A stretch of 64,000 nt of DNA from Oceaniferula spumae (GTDB taxonomy: Bacteria > Verrucomicrobiota > Verrucomicrobiia > Verrucomicrobiales > Akkermansiaceae). Shown in pieces: positions 43,043 through 52,993 of this stretch. Made by a program: the position numbers and the translations under genes. A model generated the notes under the pieces. It did no database searches. It was not told where the DNA came from and saw only the letters and a program-made list of their open reading frames with translations. Within the stretch, counting starts at the first letter, position 1; each line of letters opens with the position of its first letter. The stretch lies in the NCBI RefSeq assembly GCF_042849255.1, contig NZ_AP026866.1:3906001-3970000 (forward strand). The letters are read 5' to 3'.

Positions 43043-46000
43043 ATGAAAACACACACACAGTTTGAACCAGAAGGATCAGGAATTAGTCGCCGTTCTGGAT
43101 TTATCCGACATGGGGCGGAATCTGGTTTTGCACTGGTCGCGACGATCACCATGATGGTGCTTCTGGTGTTGATCGCCTTGGCGATGCTCAGTCTTTCAAC
43201 GATGGAAATCCGTCAATCAAACCAGAGCAATGCGCATGCTGAAGCCAAGGCAAATGCTCGCATGGCACTGATGATTGCCATCGGGGAACTACAGAAGAAT
43301 GCCGGACCTGATCAACGTGTAACAGCTCGTGCAGACATCGCCGCCAACGTTGATCCAGGGAAAAAGTATTGGACGGGATTCTGGAAAACAGATGATTGGG
43401 ATCCTCTTGATCCAAACACGCGCAGTTTTGTCGGCTGGGGAGTCTCAGATCCAGAGGGCACACTAGCCGAGAACAATGTCACACAGGCTCTCTCAGGCAC
43501 AGACCTCATCACGCTCGTTGGCGAAGGCTCGGTTGAGGATGCTACCGCGCAAGTCAAAGTTAGAGGGATCGATCTGACCAAGGACGGTAAACCCGCTGGC
43601 GGTTATGCTTGGTGGATTGGTGATGAAGGGATCAAAGCGAGTTATTATGTGCCCGAAGTCAGTGATTCCAAATGGAACAAAGTAGCCACACTCGGCACCG
43701 CTGCCGATTCGGGTGTATCATCTATTGATTTCAGTGGTTACGAGAACCTTGAAGATACAGAGCTTTTTGCCTCGTCTGTTAGCCGTAAGTCCTTCGGAGT
43801 CCCTTCGAGCGATCCTAATCTACCACGGCAAGTTTTCCACGATGTGACGCCTCAGGCAGTAGCATTGCTTACCGATGCAAGACTGGGGGGAGTAAGGAGG
43901 GATTTATCGACCGCCTTCGAATTGCCGATGGAGGATTTCAATGAACTCACTGAGTTCCACGCGGCTGGAGAAAACAATAATACCAATTTCTACGATGAGC
44001 TCGGTAGCCCATATATAGATAGCCGCTTTTACCATGCGGGATCATCTCCCGATCTGGGGTATATGTGCGAGATTCCATACGGTGGAGGCATCGTGCGTGG
44101 AGCCTCATGGGACCTTGTTAGGAATTATTACCGATTGTATAAAAAGGAATGGGAAGAGGAAAGCTGGGGGCGCTCTGTAACAGGGGTAGAAACTGACAGC
44201 TACGCAGCGAGAGGCTCGTTACCTCACAGCTATTCTGGTAAAAAGGGTGGTGCGAACGATGTCGGGGGCGACACCTTCGCCTATCACATCAGTAACGGCC
44301 ATCTCTACACGAAGGCATCGTTTGGTTTCTACGGACGTATTCATTCGCTGAACGAGCCACGAGGAGCCATTAGCTCTGGAGACGCTTCTTCGCAGCAACG
44401 GACTGTTGCCCGTTCTCCTCAGGTCACTCCCATCGTGGTGCGTTTGACTGTCGCTGTCGGCATGGTCAAACGTCCTTTAAACAATGGTGCCGACTGGAGT
44501 TTGGCCCTTTCATTTGATCCCTATCTCACCGTGGTGAACCCATACAACGTGCCAGTGACTTTTAACTCTCTCGGTCTTTGGTGCACCAAGTTCAACCCGA
44601 TGAAGGTGACGATTGAATACACGGATGACTCAAATACAAAGCGCACCGTGTCAGCTGAGAAATACTTCTCCGGGAACTACTATTCATTCGGAACTTTCAA
44701 TATGATTCTAGATCCTAACGAAGGCCCCTACACTCTGGAGCCAGGTGAGACGCGTGTTATTTCTCCTGCGAAAATCGGGGATCAGGCATTGTCTTACAAT
44801 TATATCTCAACCATGCGTGGTGGATTTTCTTACAGCGAAGATTCCGGGTTTTATATCGCGCCGAACACTAGTGTGAAGCCTAAGGACGGAACCACGGTGA
44901 AAGTCACCCTTGATGGCCGTTCGAGTAGTTGGGGGGCCACCGATCGTTTTGTTACTTATCTTTACCACGATAAAAATCACGACGGCTCGCAACGAAATCT
45001 ATTTGCACACGTGCCGCCAAGAAACATGTATGGCGACGAGGATATTCTCGATCAGCCACTGATCTCTAACATTGGAGCAAGTGCTAACAACGGAAAGACA
45101 CAAACAAATTTCAAAGTGGTCCGAGAGGTAAGCACTGGCCAGATCCCTTCCCCGGGTGATAGCGGACTTTACGTCGGTGTTCTCGATCTCAGAATGAATA
45201 CCACCCGGGAGGATGCTCCTAGTCTGGTATTGAATCCTCGTGGAGGAGCCTTTGACACACGTGACTGGGACGGGCTGGAGCGCTCCAGCGTGCAGTGGGA
45301 TTATTCCCTGTCTCAGATCGATGACTTGTCTCAGTTGCAGCTTGTCGGAGACCCTGAAGGTCATGGTTTCTGGGGGGAGGGCAGAACAGTTACTGATGGT
45401 TCTACCCATACTGTTCTCTACGAAGTTCCTCAGTTGCCATTAAGCTCACTCGGTCAGTTGCAGCATGTTGACAGTGGTGTGGCTGGGTCAAGCGGATCAC
45501 TCGAGATCAGTAACTCATTTCCTCATCCAGGATTGCGTGATCTAACAAGTATTGCTGGTCGTAGGTCAACTGTGGGGGGCGGCTATTCATCTGTGACCTC
45601 GCAAACCTTAGCTGACCTCTCATGGGCTAGTAATGAAAGTCTTTGGGACCGTTACTTTTTCTCAGGTATTAACTGGGGTTACGCCTCTGCTTCACGGCTT
45701 TCTGCAAGTCAGGGATATGTCTCCCAGCAGGCTGCGATCGATGCATTGATCGCGGGCGACCGTTCTGGTGTTTGGCCCTTACAAAACCCTCGGATGGATT
45801 TGTTCACTCGCTCCCTCAGTGCGGAACAAAAAGCTGAGTTGTTAGAATATGATAAGTTGGCAAAATATCTCGCCGTGTTTGGTGGCTTTAATGTGAACTC
45901 CACCTCGGAAAAAGCTTGGCAGGCTGTCTTCTCAAGTTTGCGAGAAGTGGATGCTACTTATGTGGATAACACTGGATCCCATAGCAAGCAGGTGACCAAT

Positions 46001-46681
46001 GCCTTCAGCCGATTCATGATCCCTTCTGACAATTCTGGAGAGGTGTTCGGCTCCTTCCGTGAGCTGACGGACAGTGATATTGAAAATCTAGCAGAAGCCA
46101 TGGTCACACAGGTCAAGGCGCGAGGACCGTTCATGGGACTTGCCGACTTTGTGAATCGCAGACTCAGCACAGATGTTGAGGAGGGAACCGATCTGGCTGC
46201 AGTGGGAGCTCTTCAGGCTGCTATCGAAGCAGCGGGACTCAATGATGGTAAAGTCGATTTCAAACCCACGGTCACAAACCTTGAAAATGTTAGTTACCAG
46301 GCTGGTGGCAAGAGCAAGACGATCAGTAACTACGCTGGAAGTTCTGGATATTTACTGCAAGCCGATGTTCTGAGTTCGATCGGCAGTATCCTATCTACCA
46401 GGTCTGACACCTTTGTGATCCGCACCTACGGAACCGCGAAAAATGCCAAGGGTGAAGTGATTGCTAAAGCATGGTGTGAGGCCACAGTGCAACGGACTCC
46501 AGACTGGGTTGTGCCCACCGACGAGGAAGCCACTCGTCAGCGTCCAGGCTACCCTGATTCCACTGGTACACCGGTGATCAGACAGTTCGAAGCAAATCCA
46601 ACTCTGCCCGAACAAAATCGTCAACTGGGCAGAAAGTTCAAAATCCAGTCATTTCGCTGGTTGAGTCCGGAGGAAGTTTAA
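43043..46681 (+). CDS. Verru_Chthon cassette protein A-type (large pilin-like), copy 1
   Basis: 1212 residues. The N-terminus is prepilin-like: a hydrophilic leader of about 30 residues, then SGFALVATITMMV and a hydrophobic helix, with ARMALMIAIGELQK following, as in PilX/GspK minor pilins. The expected Glu5 of pilins is absent. The body (about 80-1100) is beta-rich with no recognised enzyme motif. The C-terminus, SDTFVIRTYG...AWCEATVQR, resembles GspK. This is the Verru_Chthon cassette A family. The frame opens at 42989, but both copies begin MKTH, supporting 43043. Likely assembled in or through a type IV pilus/type II-like machine; function unknown. Confidence 0.85.
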   Translation: MKTHTQFEPEGSGISRRSGFIRHGAESGFALVATITMMVLLVLIALAMLSLSTMEIRQSNQSNAHAEAKANARMALMIAIGELQKNAGPDQRVTARADIAANVDPGKKYWTGFWKTDDWDPLDPNTRSFVGWGVSDPEGTLAENNVTQALSGTDLITLVGEGSVEDATAQVKVRGIDLTKDGKPAGGYAWWIGDEGIKASYYVPEVSDSKWNKVATLGTAADSGVSSIDFSGYENLEDTELFASSVSRKSFGVPSSDPNLPRQVFHDVTPQAVALLTDARLGGVRRDLSTAFELPMEDFNELTEFHAAGENNNTNFYDELGSPYIDSRFYHAGSSPDLGYMCEIPYGGGIVRGASWDLVRNYYRLYKKEWEEESWGRSVTGVETDSYAARGSLPHSYSGKKGGANDVGGDTFAYHISNGHLYTKASFGFYGRIHSLNEPRGAISSGDASSQQRTVARSPQVTPIVVRLTVAVGMVKRPLNNGADWSLALSFDPYLTVVNPYNVPVTFNSLGLWCTKFNPMKVTIEYTDDSNTKRTVSAEKYFSGNYYSFGTFNMILDPNEGPYTLEPGETRVISPAKIGDQALSYNYISTMRGGFSYSEDSGFYIAPNTSVKPKDGTTVKVTLDGRSSSWGATDRFVTYLYHDKNHDGSQRNLFAHVPPRNMYGDEDILDQPLISNIGASANNGKTQTNFKVVREVSTGQIPSPGDSGLYVGVLDLRMNTTREDAPSLVLNPRGGAFDTRDWDGLERSSVQWDYSLSQIDDLSQLQLVGDPEGHGFWGEGRTVTDGSTHTVLYEVPQLPLSSLGQLQHVDSGVAGSSGSLEISNSFPHPGLRDLTSIAGRRSTVGGGYSSVTSQTLADLSWASNESLWDRYFFSGINWGYASASRLSASQGYVSQQAAIDALIAGDRSGVWPLQNPRMDLFTRSLSAEQKAELLEYDKLAKYLAVFGGFNVNSTSEKAWQAVFSSLREVDATYVDNTGSHSKQVTNAFSRFMIPSDNSGEVFGSFRELTDSDIENLAEAMVTQVKARGPFMGLADFVNRRLSTDVEEGTDLAAVGALQAAIEAAGLNDGKVDFKPTVTNLENVSYQAGGKSKTISNYAGSSGYLLQADVLSSIGSILSTRSDTFVIRTYGTAKNAKGEVIAKAWCEATVQRTPDWVVPTDEEATRQRPGYPDSTGTPVIRQFEANPTLPEQNRQLGRKFKIQSFRWLSPEEV

Positions 46682-46708
46682 GCAATACAACGCGAGACGT
46701 TTTTATCT

Positions 46709-47422
46709 ATGAGGAATTTTATTCTGCTCAAGAGAGCATGGCTGGTGATCGTGATGATCGCATGTGGGAACTTAGCTTATGCTCAAGAAGATACAGGCGC
46801 TGAAGGCACGCGATTATTCCGTGTAACAAGTTTTGGAGCATGGAAAGGTGGCGAACTTTTCATCAAACGTCCCAAGGATGTCGAGGGGCAGTCGTTGATA
46901 AAAGTTGATCTGTTCGATATGGGATACTCGCCTCCTATGCGCTACAAAGCCGCTCAGCCCATTCTATTTTTCAAGAAGGCGGAGAACGAAGAAATACCGT
47001 ATGAGGAGGTCATGAAAGTTGCGATCCCTAACAGCATGCGCCAACCGCTGATCCTGTTAATTCCACGGGGTGATAAAATTCTCTCCCGCGTCTTCGATTT
47101 GGATCCGAGTAAATTCCCCTATGGTTCATGCCAGGTGGTCAATTTTGCCGGTTCCGATCTGCAAGTGGCGATGGATAAGGACAGTCGAGTTCTCAAATCG
47201 AACCAATCGCAGGTCTTCGCTCCCGTCCGTGAAGAAAAGCAGGCAGCTTGGTTACGTGTGGCGGATATCGATACCAAGCAGACCGTATTCACCACCATGA
47301 TGATGCGACGCGCCAAGAAGCGCATGTTCGTGTTTTTCATCGATGCGCAGGATTCAAAAGGAGGTAAAACCGTGAAAACCAGGATGCTGGTTGATTTTAG
47401 GCCCGATCCTAAAAAACCTTGA
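46709..47422 (+). CDS. Secreted partner of A-type protein, copy 1
   Basis: 237 residues with a signal peptide ending near LAYAQE. The body has strand-like segments (SLIKVDLFDMGYSPP, QPLILLIPRGDK) and ends in MLVDFRPDP. No catalytic motif recognised. It starts 27 bases after the A-type gene, so it is surely co-transcribed. A secreted gene sits in the same place after copy 2, suggesting a conserved pair. Similarity between the two partners is weak by eye. Confidence 0.75.
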   Translation: MRNFILLKRAWLVIVMIACGNLAYAQEDTGAEGTRLFRVTSFGAWKGGELFIKRPKDVEGQSLIKVDLFDMGYSPPMRYKAAQPILFFKKAENEEIPYEEVMKVAIPNSMRQPLILLIPRGDKILSRVFDLDPSKFPYGSCQVVNFAGSDLQVAMDKDSRVLKSNQSQVFAPVREEKQAAWLRVADIDTKQTVFTTMMMRRAKKRMFVFFIDAQDSKGGKTVKTRMLVDFRPDPKKP

Positions 47423-47439
47423 TGCTTAGGGGCCAGAAA

Positions 47440-47476
47440 CGGGCCAAATGGGTAGTTTGGTGCCTTAAATGGCCCG
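47440..47476. other. Inverted repeat in the inter-cassette region
   Basis: CGGGCCA (47440-47446) and TGGCCCG (47470-47476) form a perfect 7-bp inverted repeat with a 23-base loop, 18 bases after the copy-1 partner stop. No T-tract follows, so an operator or weak processing site is as likely as a terminator. Confidence 0.4.
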
Positions 47477-47521
47477 AATAGTGCGCGTTTGTAGCCTATT
47501 TGAACCTTGTTTTAACAGGGC

Positions 47522-47600
47522 ATAATTTTGGCGCAAGTGGGCTAAATTGCGTAAGTATGTGAAATGAATTGTGCATACAACGGATTACGTGCGAATATGT
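47522..47600 (+). promoter_or_regulatory. Conserved upstream element 2 of the Verru_Chthon A-type genes
   Basis: Gap-free match to element 1 over 79 bases, beginning 187 bp before the copy-2 start codon at 47709, versus 188 bp in copy 1. Sequence between the element and the start codon is not conserved, so the element itself appears to be under constraint. Confidence 0.65.
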
Positions 47601-47708
47601 ATGTGAAAGGATAAATGAATCTGAATCAAAAGGTGTTTAACTCACTAGATTCGGCACGTCACCTGCTTACACACAAATTAAAGATCGATAATGTTTCTAT
47701 CAATCGAA

Positions 47709-50700
47709 ATGAAAACACACAAATTAACATCGAACGGCAAAGAGGGCTCCAATGAATGTGGAATCCACCCGGTTCGATTTCACCGACGGGGATTTGCCCT
47801 TGTCGCCACGATTTCCGTCATGGTTTTGATGGTCCTGATTGCGCTTGCTATGTTGAGTCTGTCGACTCTCGAGCTGAGGCAGTCGAGACAAGCCGATAAC
47901 CAAGCGGTAGCCCAAGCGAATGCTCGGATGGCACTGATGATGGCCATCGGTCAGTTGCAGAAGCTGTCTGGACCGGATCAGAGAGTTACCGCGTCCGCCG
48001 ATCTGATCGGTGCGACTCAGAATCCAAACTGGACCGGAGTATGGCGTAGTACCGAGGAAGCTGATGGAACGGGAACCCCAATCATCCACTATGATGAAGA
48101 AGGTGAAACCATCGTAGATAATCGCTATCTTTCAGCCGAAGACCCACGTAGCAAGTATCTTGCTGGCTGGTTAGTCAGTGGTGAAAATCCAGACCCTAGT
48201 TCCGCAGCATCAACATCACTTGTTGAAATTGTTAGAGGAGGGACAGCCGGTGATTCGAATGATTACGTCTCAGTACCACTGGAATCCGTAAAAAACAGTG
48301 CAGGCATCGAAACCGGATCGATGGCCTATTGGGTTTCTGATCAGTCTACCAAGGCTCGAATCGACTTGTATAACCAGTACCAACACGACCAGCCTGCGAC
48401 AGTTAATTTCGGGGGTAAAGGCTATCGTCGTTTACTATCTCCTGAAACGTATCAAGTAAGTGACCTGCCCGGATTGGCGGCGCATGATGGTCTGGAAGAG
48501 GAGGATATGGCCAAGATGCTGGATGTTCAGCAGGCCGCGTTGACGGGGCTTGATAGCACAGCTCTTAAAAATCATTATCACTCGCTAACGACCTCCTCGG
48601 TGGGGCTGTTTACTGATACCTTGCGTAGTGGTCTGCGCGCCGATCTATCGGTGTTCCTCGAGGATGGCACCATCTCCGCCTTGTCGGGCACTACTACCAC
48701 GGACATCACCGACAATACTCCGATTCTAGAGAGTCCGAAGCGTGCAAACGTGGGACCGAGGTTTGGAATTCTTCGTTCATGGGCGGATTTGGCCAACAAA
48801 GCTTCCAGTGGTACAACGCCAAGCATTGCCGCCAGCGCTGAGGGATCTTATACCAGTGCCGGAAAGTTTTCCCAGTTTCCAGATATCACCAAGCAACAGA
48901 CCCAATCAGTGCATCCGGTGATCGCTGAGGCAACTCTGACGACACGGTTTAGTTATGTTAGGGGCTATTTGGCAGTTCACCTCTACCCACGTATTGTTCT
49001 TTGGAATCCATATAACGTGAAGCTTGATGCTCGTGAATACGTGATCGATTTCAATCATTTCATTCAAGACTCAGTGATCGTTGAGAAACGTGCGAACGGA
49101 ACAGTCACCGATATCAGAAACACAAGTTATGATACTCGCGCCGGTGGAAACATTGCGCGCCGGATGGTATTCACGACAGACGCTACTGCCTTTGATCCCG
49201 GTGAGGCGCTGGTGCTTTCTCCCGTTCCTACTGGAAACGCTCTTGCAGGCAAAGCCACGCGACTTTCCTTCAGAACAACTAGCATTGATAATAAAATCAG
49301 CGCGAAGGTTAATCCGCGTGATCTAACCAACTTCTACGTTACTCTGGCCACTCTTCCTGGCATCGCCAAAACAGACCTGCCAGTGTATGCGAACCACAAC
49401 CGCGGAGCTTACTACTGGGTCGATATGATGGACTGGTGGTGGGGCAACGACGATAATGGTCTCAAAGTGGGCTTGTTCATGCCCGATTCTGCCATTTCCG
49501 ATTACGATGATCTGGTGGAAAATGCTCCGCTTGTCCAGCTCATCGATACCGATAACTGGACACGTGGATATCAGGGACGTTTCAACAACGGTCGCTGGAA
49601 AGTCGGTGGTGTAGAGCCCGTGTATGACTACGAAAGCACTCCTGACTTTGAACCGTGGGCCAGAACCAACTACGGAATACGTTTCAAGTGGTTGACCCAA
49701 TCGAATCCATACAACATGGCTGGCGGAGGAGCTGGTGCGTTTTGGCATGCCTCAATGATTTCCAATTTCAACCTCCGCGCGGGGCTGAGTCATCGCAGTC
49801 CCTACGACAGCGTTTGTGATAACGGCGAATCCCACCACTGGTATCTGTGGGGACCATACGCCATTGAGCGTGAGCAAGCGATGCCTCACAACAGCGTAGA
49901 GTATGCAGCTCACGCCAGTTCCAATGGCTATCGCGCCAACCTATTCTTCACCGGCAGCGAAACAACTCCGGAGCATGTTTATCCATTGTTCGATGTTCCC
50001 GGAAAAGACTACCAGCCGCATAGCTTGGGAGCCTTCCGTCACGCCCAATTGTCTCAACATATCTGGCAGCCTTCGTATGTAGTTGGTTCTTCACGCGCTC
50101 CAGTGAATCTATTTGAGCGCGAACGGACTGCGGCTCCATTTGACACCTTGGAATCCGAGTGGGAGACAACGACCAAATACATGCCCTCATGGATGAAGTT
50201 GATGCATTCTTCCGGTAGCGGTGCATCCAATGACCATTTTGTTTACGATATTGCATACGAGACCAATTACGCACTCTGGGACAGTTACTTTTTGTCATCT
50301 GGAACCAAGAGTCAAAAGACGACTCTGTTAGATGACACTGCACCCAAGTCGCTGCCGAACTCTCGGATCACGGCACTGGGCGGTGCTGATGCAGACACCC
50401 TTAAAGACGGGCGAAAAGCAGCGTCTCAACTGGTAATCAAAGGGCCGTTCAATGTGAACTCCACGAACAAAGATGCGTGGAAGGCTCTGTTGTCTTCCTT
50501 CAAGGGCATCAATCTGCCGAACCACACTGGTGGAGGGCATCCATACCCTCGTTTTCTGGCTCCAACCGGGGCTAAATACAATGATGCCGATGCCATGGAC
50601 GTCAGCACTTGGACGGGTTTCAGAGAGCTGTCAGATGATGATATCGACACACTGGCTGAAGCCATCGTCGAAGAAGTTGAACTGCGCGGTCCGTTTGTAT

Positions 50701-51233
50701 CGATCTCAGATTTCGTCAACCGTCGCTTGGTTCCAACATCCAGCCCAGTGAAAGAGACAGGTCTGATGGGCACGATCGAAGCTGCCATCGCTAATACCAA
50801 CTTGAATGCTAACCTTGAAAACGGCGAGGCAGTGATGCCGACGAACTACTCAGGAGTCCAAGAGGATTACGGTGTGGCATCTCGAGGAAATCCCGAACAC
50901 TTTCCCCGCTCCAAGGTCGAAGGTGCACCAGGTTGGCTCAACCAGGGCGATATCTTGCAACAGTTAGGTTCAGTTCTGACTGCCAGAGGCGATACATTCA
51001 CTATCCGTGCATATGGTGATGCCAAGGACAGCAACGGTAATATCACCGCGCGCGCGTGGTGTGAAGCTACCGTCCAAAGAATACCAGAGTATGTTGACAG
51101 CGGAGACACTCCGGAGGAACCGGCATTTCTCCCTAATGGCGATGAAAATCTTGGTCTGAGTGAAACGAATAGATTATTTGGTCGCCGCTACGTGATCTCT
51201 TCATTCCGCTGGTTATCTTCCACCGAAATATAA
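47709..51233 (+). CDS. Verru_Chthon cassette protein A-type (large pilin-like), copy 2
   Basis: 1174 residues, paralogue of copy 1. The prepilin-like segment RGFALVATISVMVLMVLIALAML is nearly the same as in copy 1, followed by ARMALMMAIGQLQKLSGPDQRVTAS. Shared blocks toward the C-terminus are GPFNVNSTNKDAWKAL, GFRELSDDDI, GPFVSISDFVNRRL and RGDTFTIRAYGDAKD. The middle is divergent. The frame opens at 47691; MKTH at 47709 matches copy 1. Cassette proteins B, C and D, known to accompany A in other genomes, are not recognisable here. Confidence 0.85.
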   Translation: MKTHKLTSNGKEGSNECGIHPVRFHRRGFALVATISVMVLMVLIALAMLSLSTLELRQSRQADNQAVAQANARMALMMAIGQLQKLSGPDQRVTASADLIGATQNPNWTGVWRSTEEADGTGTPIIHYDEEGETIVDNRYLSAEDPRSKYLAGWLVSGENPDPSSAASTSLVEIVRGGTAGDSNDYVSVPLESVKNSAGIETGSMAYWVSDQSTKARIDLYNQYQHDQPATVNFGGKGYRRLLSPETYQVSDLPGLAAHDGLEEEDMAKMLDVQQAALTGLDSTALKNHYHSLTTSSVGLFTDTLRSGLRADLSVFLEDGTISALSGTTTTDITDNTPILESPKRANVGPRFGILRSWADLANKASSGTTPSIAASAEGSYTSAGKFSQFPDITKQQTQSVHPVIAEATLTTRFSYVRGYLAVHLYPRIVLWNPYNVKLDAREYVIDFNHFIQDSVIVEKRANGTVTDIRNTSYDTRAGGNIARRMVFTTDATAFDPGEALVLSPVPTGNALAGKATRLSFRTTSIDNKISAKVNPRDLTNFYVTLATLPGIAKTDLPVYANHNRGAYYWVDMMDWWWGNDDNGLKVGLFMPDSAISDYDDLVENAPLVQLIDTDNWTRGYQGRFNNGRWKVGGVEPVYDYESTPDFEPWARTNYGIRFKWLTQSNPYNMAGGGAGAFWHASMISNFNLRAGLSHRSPYDSVCDNGESHHWYLWGPYAIEREQAMPHNSVEYAAHASSNGYRANLFFTGSETTPEHVYPLFDVPGKDYQPHSLGAFRHAQLSQHIWQPSYVVGSSRAPVNLFERERTAAPFDTLESEWETTTKYMPSWMKLMHSSGSGASNDHFVYDIAYETNYALWDSYFLSSGTKSQKTTLLDDTAPKSLPNSRITALGGADADTLKDGRKAASQLVIKGPFNVNSTNKDAWKALLSSFKGINLPNHTGGGHPYPRFLAPTGAKYNDADAMDVSTWTGFRELSDDDIDTLAEAIVEEVELRGPFVSISDFVNRRLVPTSSPVKETGLMGTIEAAIANTNLNANLENGEAVMPTNYSGVQEDYGVASRGNPEHFPRSKVEGAPGWLNQGDILQQLGSVLTARGDTFTIRAYGDAKDSNGNITARAWCEATVQRIPEYVDSGDTPEEPAFLPNGDENLGLSETNRLFGRRYVISSFRWLSSTEI

Positions 51234-51281
51234 CAACGACGCTCTTTGCTCCCTCGATCTAACACATAAAAAGTAACAACC

Positions 51282-52253
51282 ATGAAATATATCAAACCAC
51301 TATTCAAGGCATCCATGTTAGCTGTGATGATAGCCGCGATCCAATTGGCTACGGTTGCGAGTGTTCAGAGTCAAACGCCTCCTCCCCCGGCACCTCCTGA
51401 AGAGAAAGATGCGCCAAAAATTCCAGCCAATAACATTGACCTCTCACAGGTACCAATTCCAGAGGCCGATAAAAAAGATGATGAAGCGCTCACCTCTGAG
51501 GAACTACGAGGTCCTAAAATAGGACTATCACTGATGCCCGTAGGTTTTGTGCCACCTCCTATCATTTATCTCGATAAATCCGGAATGCCCCGTGAAAAGT
51601 ATAGAAACCCGCTCGAATATGCGCCGGCGATCTATCATATCAAAACTAAGAAAGGCAGCATCCGTTTACTCGCAGCACAGAATAACCTGGGCGCTACCAA
51701 TTTCATTCCACGCAGGGAGGCGGTCACCATATACAGAGAGGCTCCATTCGAAGCTGATGATTCTTCAGGTGCCGATACGAAGGACCGCGGACCGAAGTTG
51801 ATCGAAGTAGGTACTGTTGGAATTCCTAAAGACATGACCCATGGGATGATCGTCATTACCAAAGATCCCAGCGAGAGATACTGGAAAAAGATGCAACTCA
51901 GATTGGTTGATCTCAGCCCCGCTAAGGCGGTCACCGGTGAAGCAAAAGTGATCAATATGTCCCTGTCAGCCCTTGGACTTGAGCAGAACAGTCAGGTAGA
52001 GAAATTTCGACCTGGTAGCATCGGCAGCCATCAGTTCGAGCTGAGTGACCGAGGAGGGTTTTATTACTCAGTCGCAGCTTCCACTGGCAACAGTTGGAAA
52101 TACATCACCCGCACAGGCATGCGTCTGCGTAGTAAGGAACAACTCTTGTTTGTAGCATGGCCCGTTCCCAAGAGCAGCGTGGTCCCCACTGGAGCACAGG
52201 TGATGACTCTGCGTTACCGCGCCAAAGATCTGCCTGTTCCTAAGGCTCAGTAG
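51282..52253 (+). CDS. Secreted partner of A-type protein, copy 2
   Basis: 323 residues with a signal peptide (hydrophobic stretch ending near VASVQSQ) and then a Pro-rich linker (TPPPPAPPEE). The C-terminal part has strand-like segments: VINMSLSALGLEQN, HQFELSDRGGFYYSV, EQLLFVAWPVP. No enzyme motif. It starts 48 bases after the A-type copy-2 gene, mirroring copy 1. Confidence 0.75.
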   Translation: MKYIKPLFKASMLAVMIAAIQLATVASVQSQTPPPPAPPEEKDAPKIPANNIDLSQVPIPEADKKDDEALTSEELRGPKIGLSLMPVGFVPPPIIYLDKSGMPREKYRNPLEYAPAIYHIKTKKGSIRLLAAQNNLGATNFIPRREAVTIYREAPFEADDSSGADTKDRGPKLIEVGTVGIPKDMTHGMIVITKDPSERYWKKMQLRLVDLSPAKAVTGEAKVINMSLSALGLEQNSQVEKFRPGSIGSHQFELSDRGGFYYSVAASTGNSWKYITRTGMRLRSKEQLLFVAWPVPKSSVVPTGAQVMTLRYRAKDLPVPKAQ

Positions 52254-52349
52254 AGCGATTGCCCAAGGGGCTGATTACAATAACTCTAGGAGTAAGCTCG
52301 ATTTTTTGAGTGGATTCGGGATAGGGGCTTATCGCAACATGTAGTTGTC

Positions 52350-52985
52350 ATGAGTCAGCCACCTCCGTTTCCGAAGGACTCAAAATATCCCAGATCCGAG
52401 CCACCAGTGATGCCGTCAGGCCCGCTGCCGGATTGTGAGTTTCATGGGCGAGTCTCGGTGCTTGAGCAAGCAACGACTTACCGTCTATCCGAGCATTCAC
52501 TGATTCTGGAAAAGGAGCAGGGGAGCCTGACCTATCAGATCTCAGATGTGGTAGAGATAAGGTGTAGGTATTTCCCCACACGATACCAAAGGAATCGCTA
52601 CGAGTTGTTAGTGAACTTACGCAATGGCATCCGACTAAAGCTTTGCAATGAATTTTATCAAGGTGTTCTCCAATTCGAAGACCGATCCACTTCTTATGTG
52701 AACTTTGTCAAACAGCTCCATTCACGCGTAGCAGCTCAAAATCCAAGCTGTCAATTTTTTGCCGGAAGCAGTCCGGCTAGCTACTGGCTTAATGCACTGC
52801 TCCTCGGAGGAGTCATGCTTCTCATACTCGGGCTAGGCATTACCATGTTTTTCGCCATACCGATGATAGCCGTCATCAAACTTGTTGTGTTCATATTTCT
52901 ACTCCCGGTTGCGTGGCAATGGTTCAAAAAGAACAAGCCGAGGCAATATGATCCTAACCAAATACCACAGAGCGTATTGCCGTGA
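52350..52985 (+). CDS. Membrane protein with PH-like N-terminal domain
   Basis: 211 residues, no named family. Residues 30-130 read as a small beta-rich domain (YRLSEHSLILEKEQGSLTY, YELLVNLRNGIRL) resembling a bacterial PH domain. Residues about 145-200 have two hydrophobic helices and a basic tail (FKKNKPRQ). It follows the second cassette after 96 bases, but the link is not established. Confidence 0.6.
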   Translation: MSQPPPFPKDSKYPRSEPPVMPSGPLPDCEFHGRVSVLEQATTYRLSEHSLILEKEQGSLTYQISDVVEIRCRYFPTRYQRNRYELLVNLRNGIRLKLCNEFYQGVLQFEDRSTSYVNFVKQLHSRVAAQNPSCQFFAGSSPASYWLNALLLGGVMLLILGLGITMFFAIPMIAVIKLVVFIFLLPVAWQWFKKNKPRQYDPNQIPQSVLP

Positions 52986-52993
52986 GTTATGGC

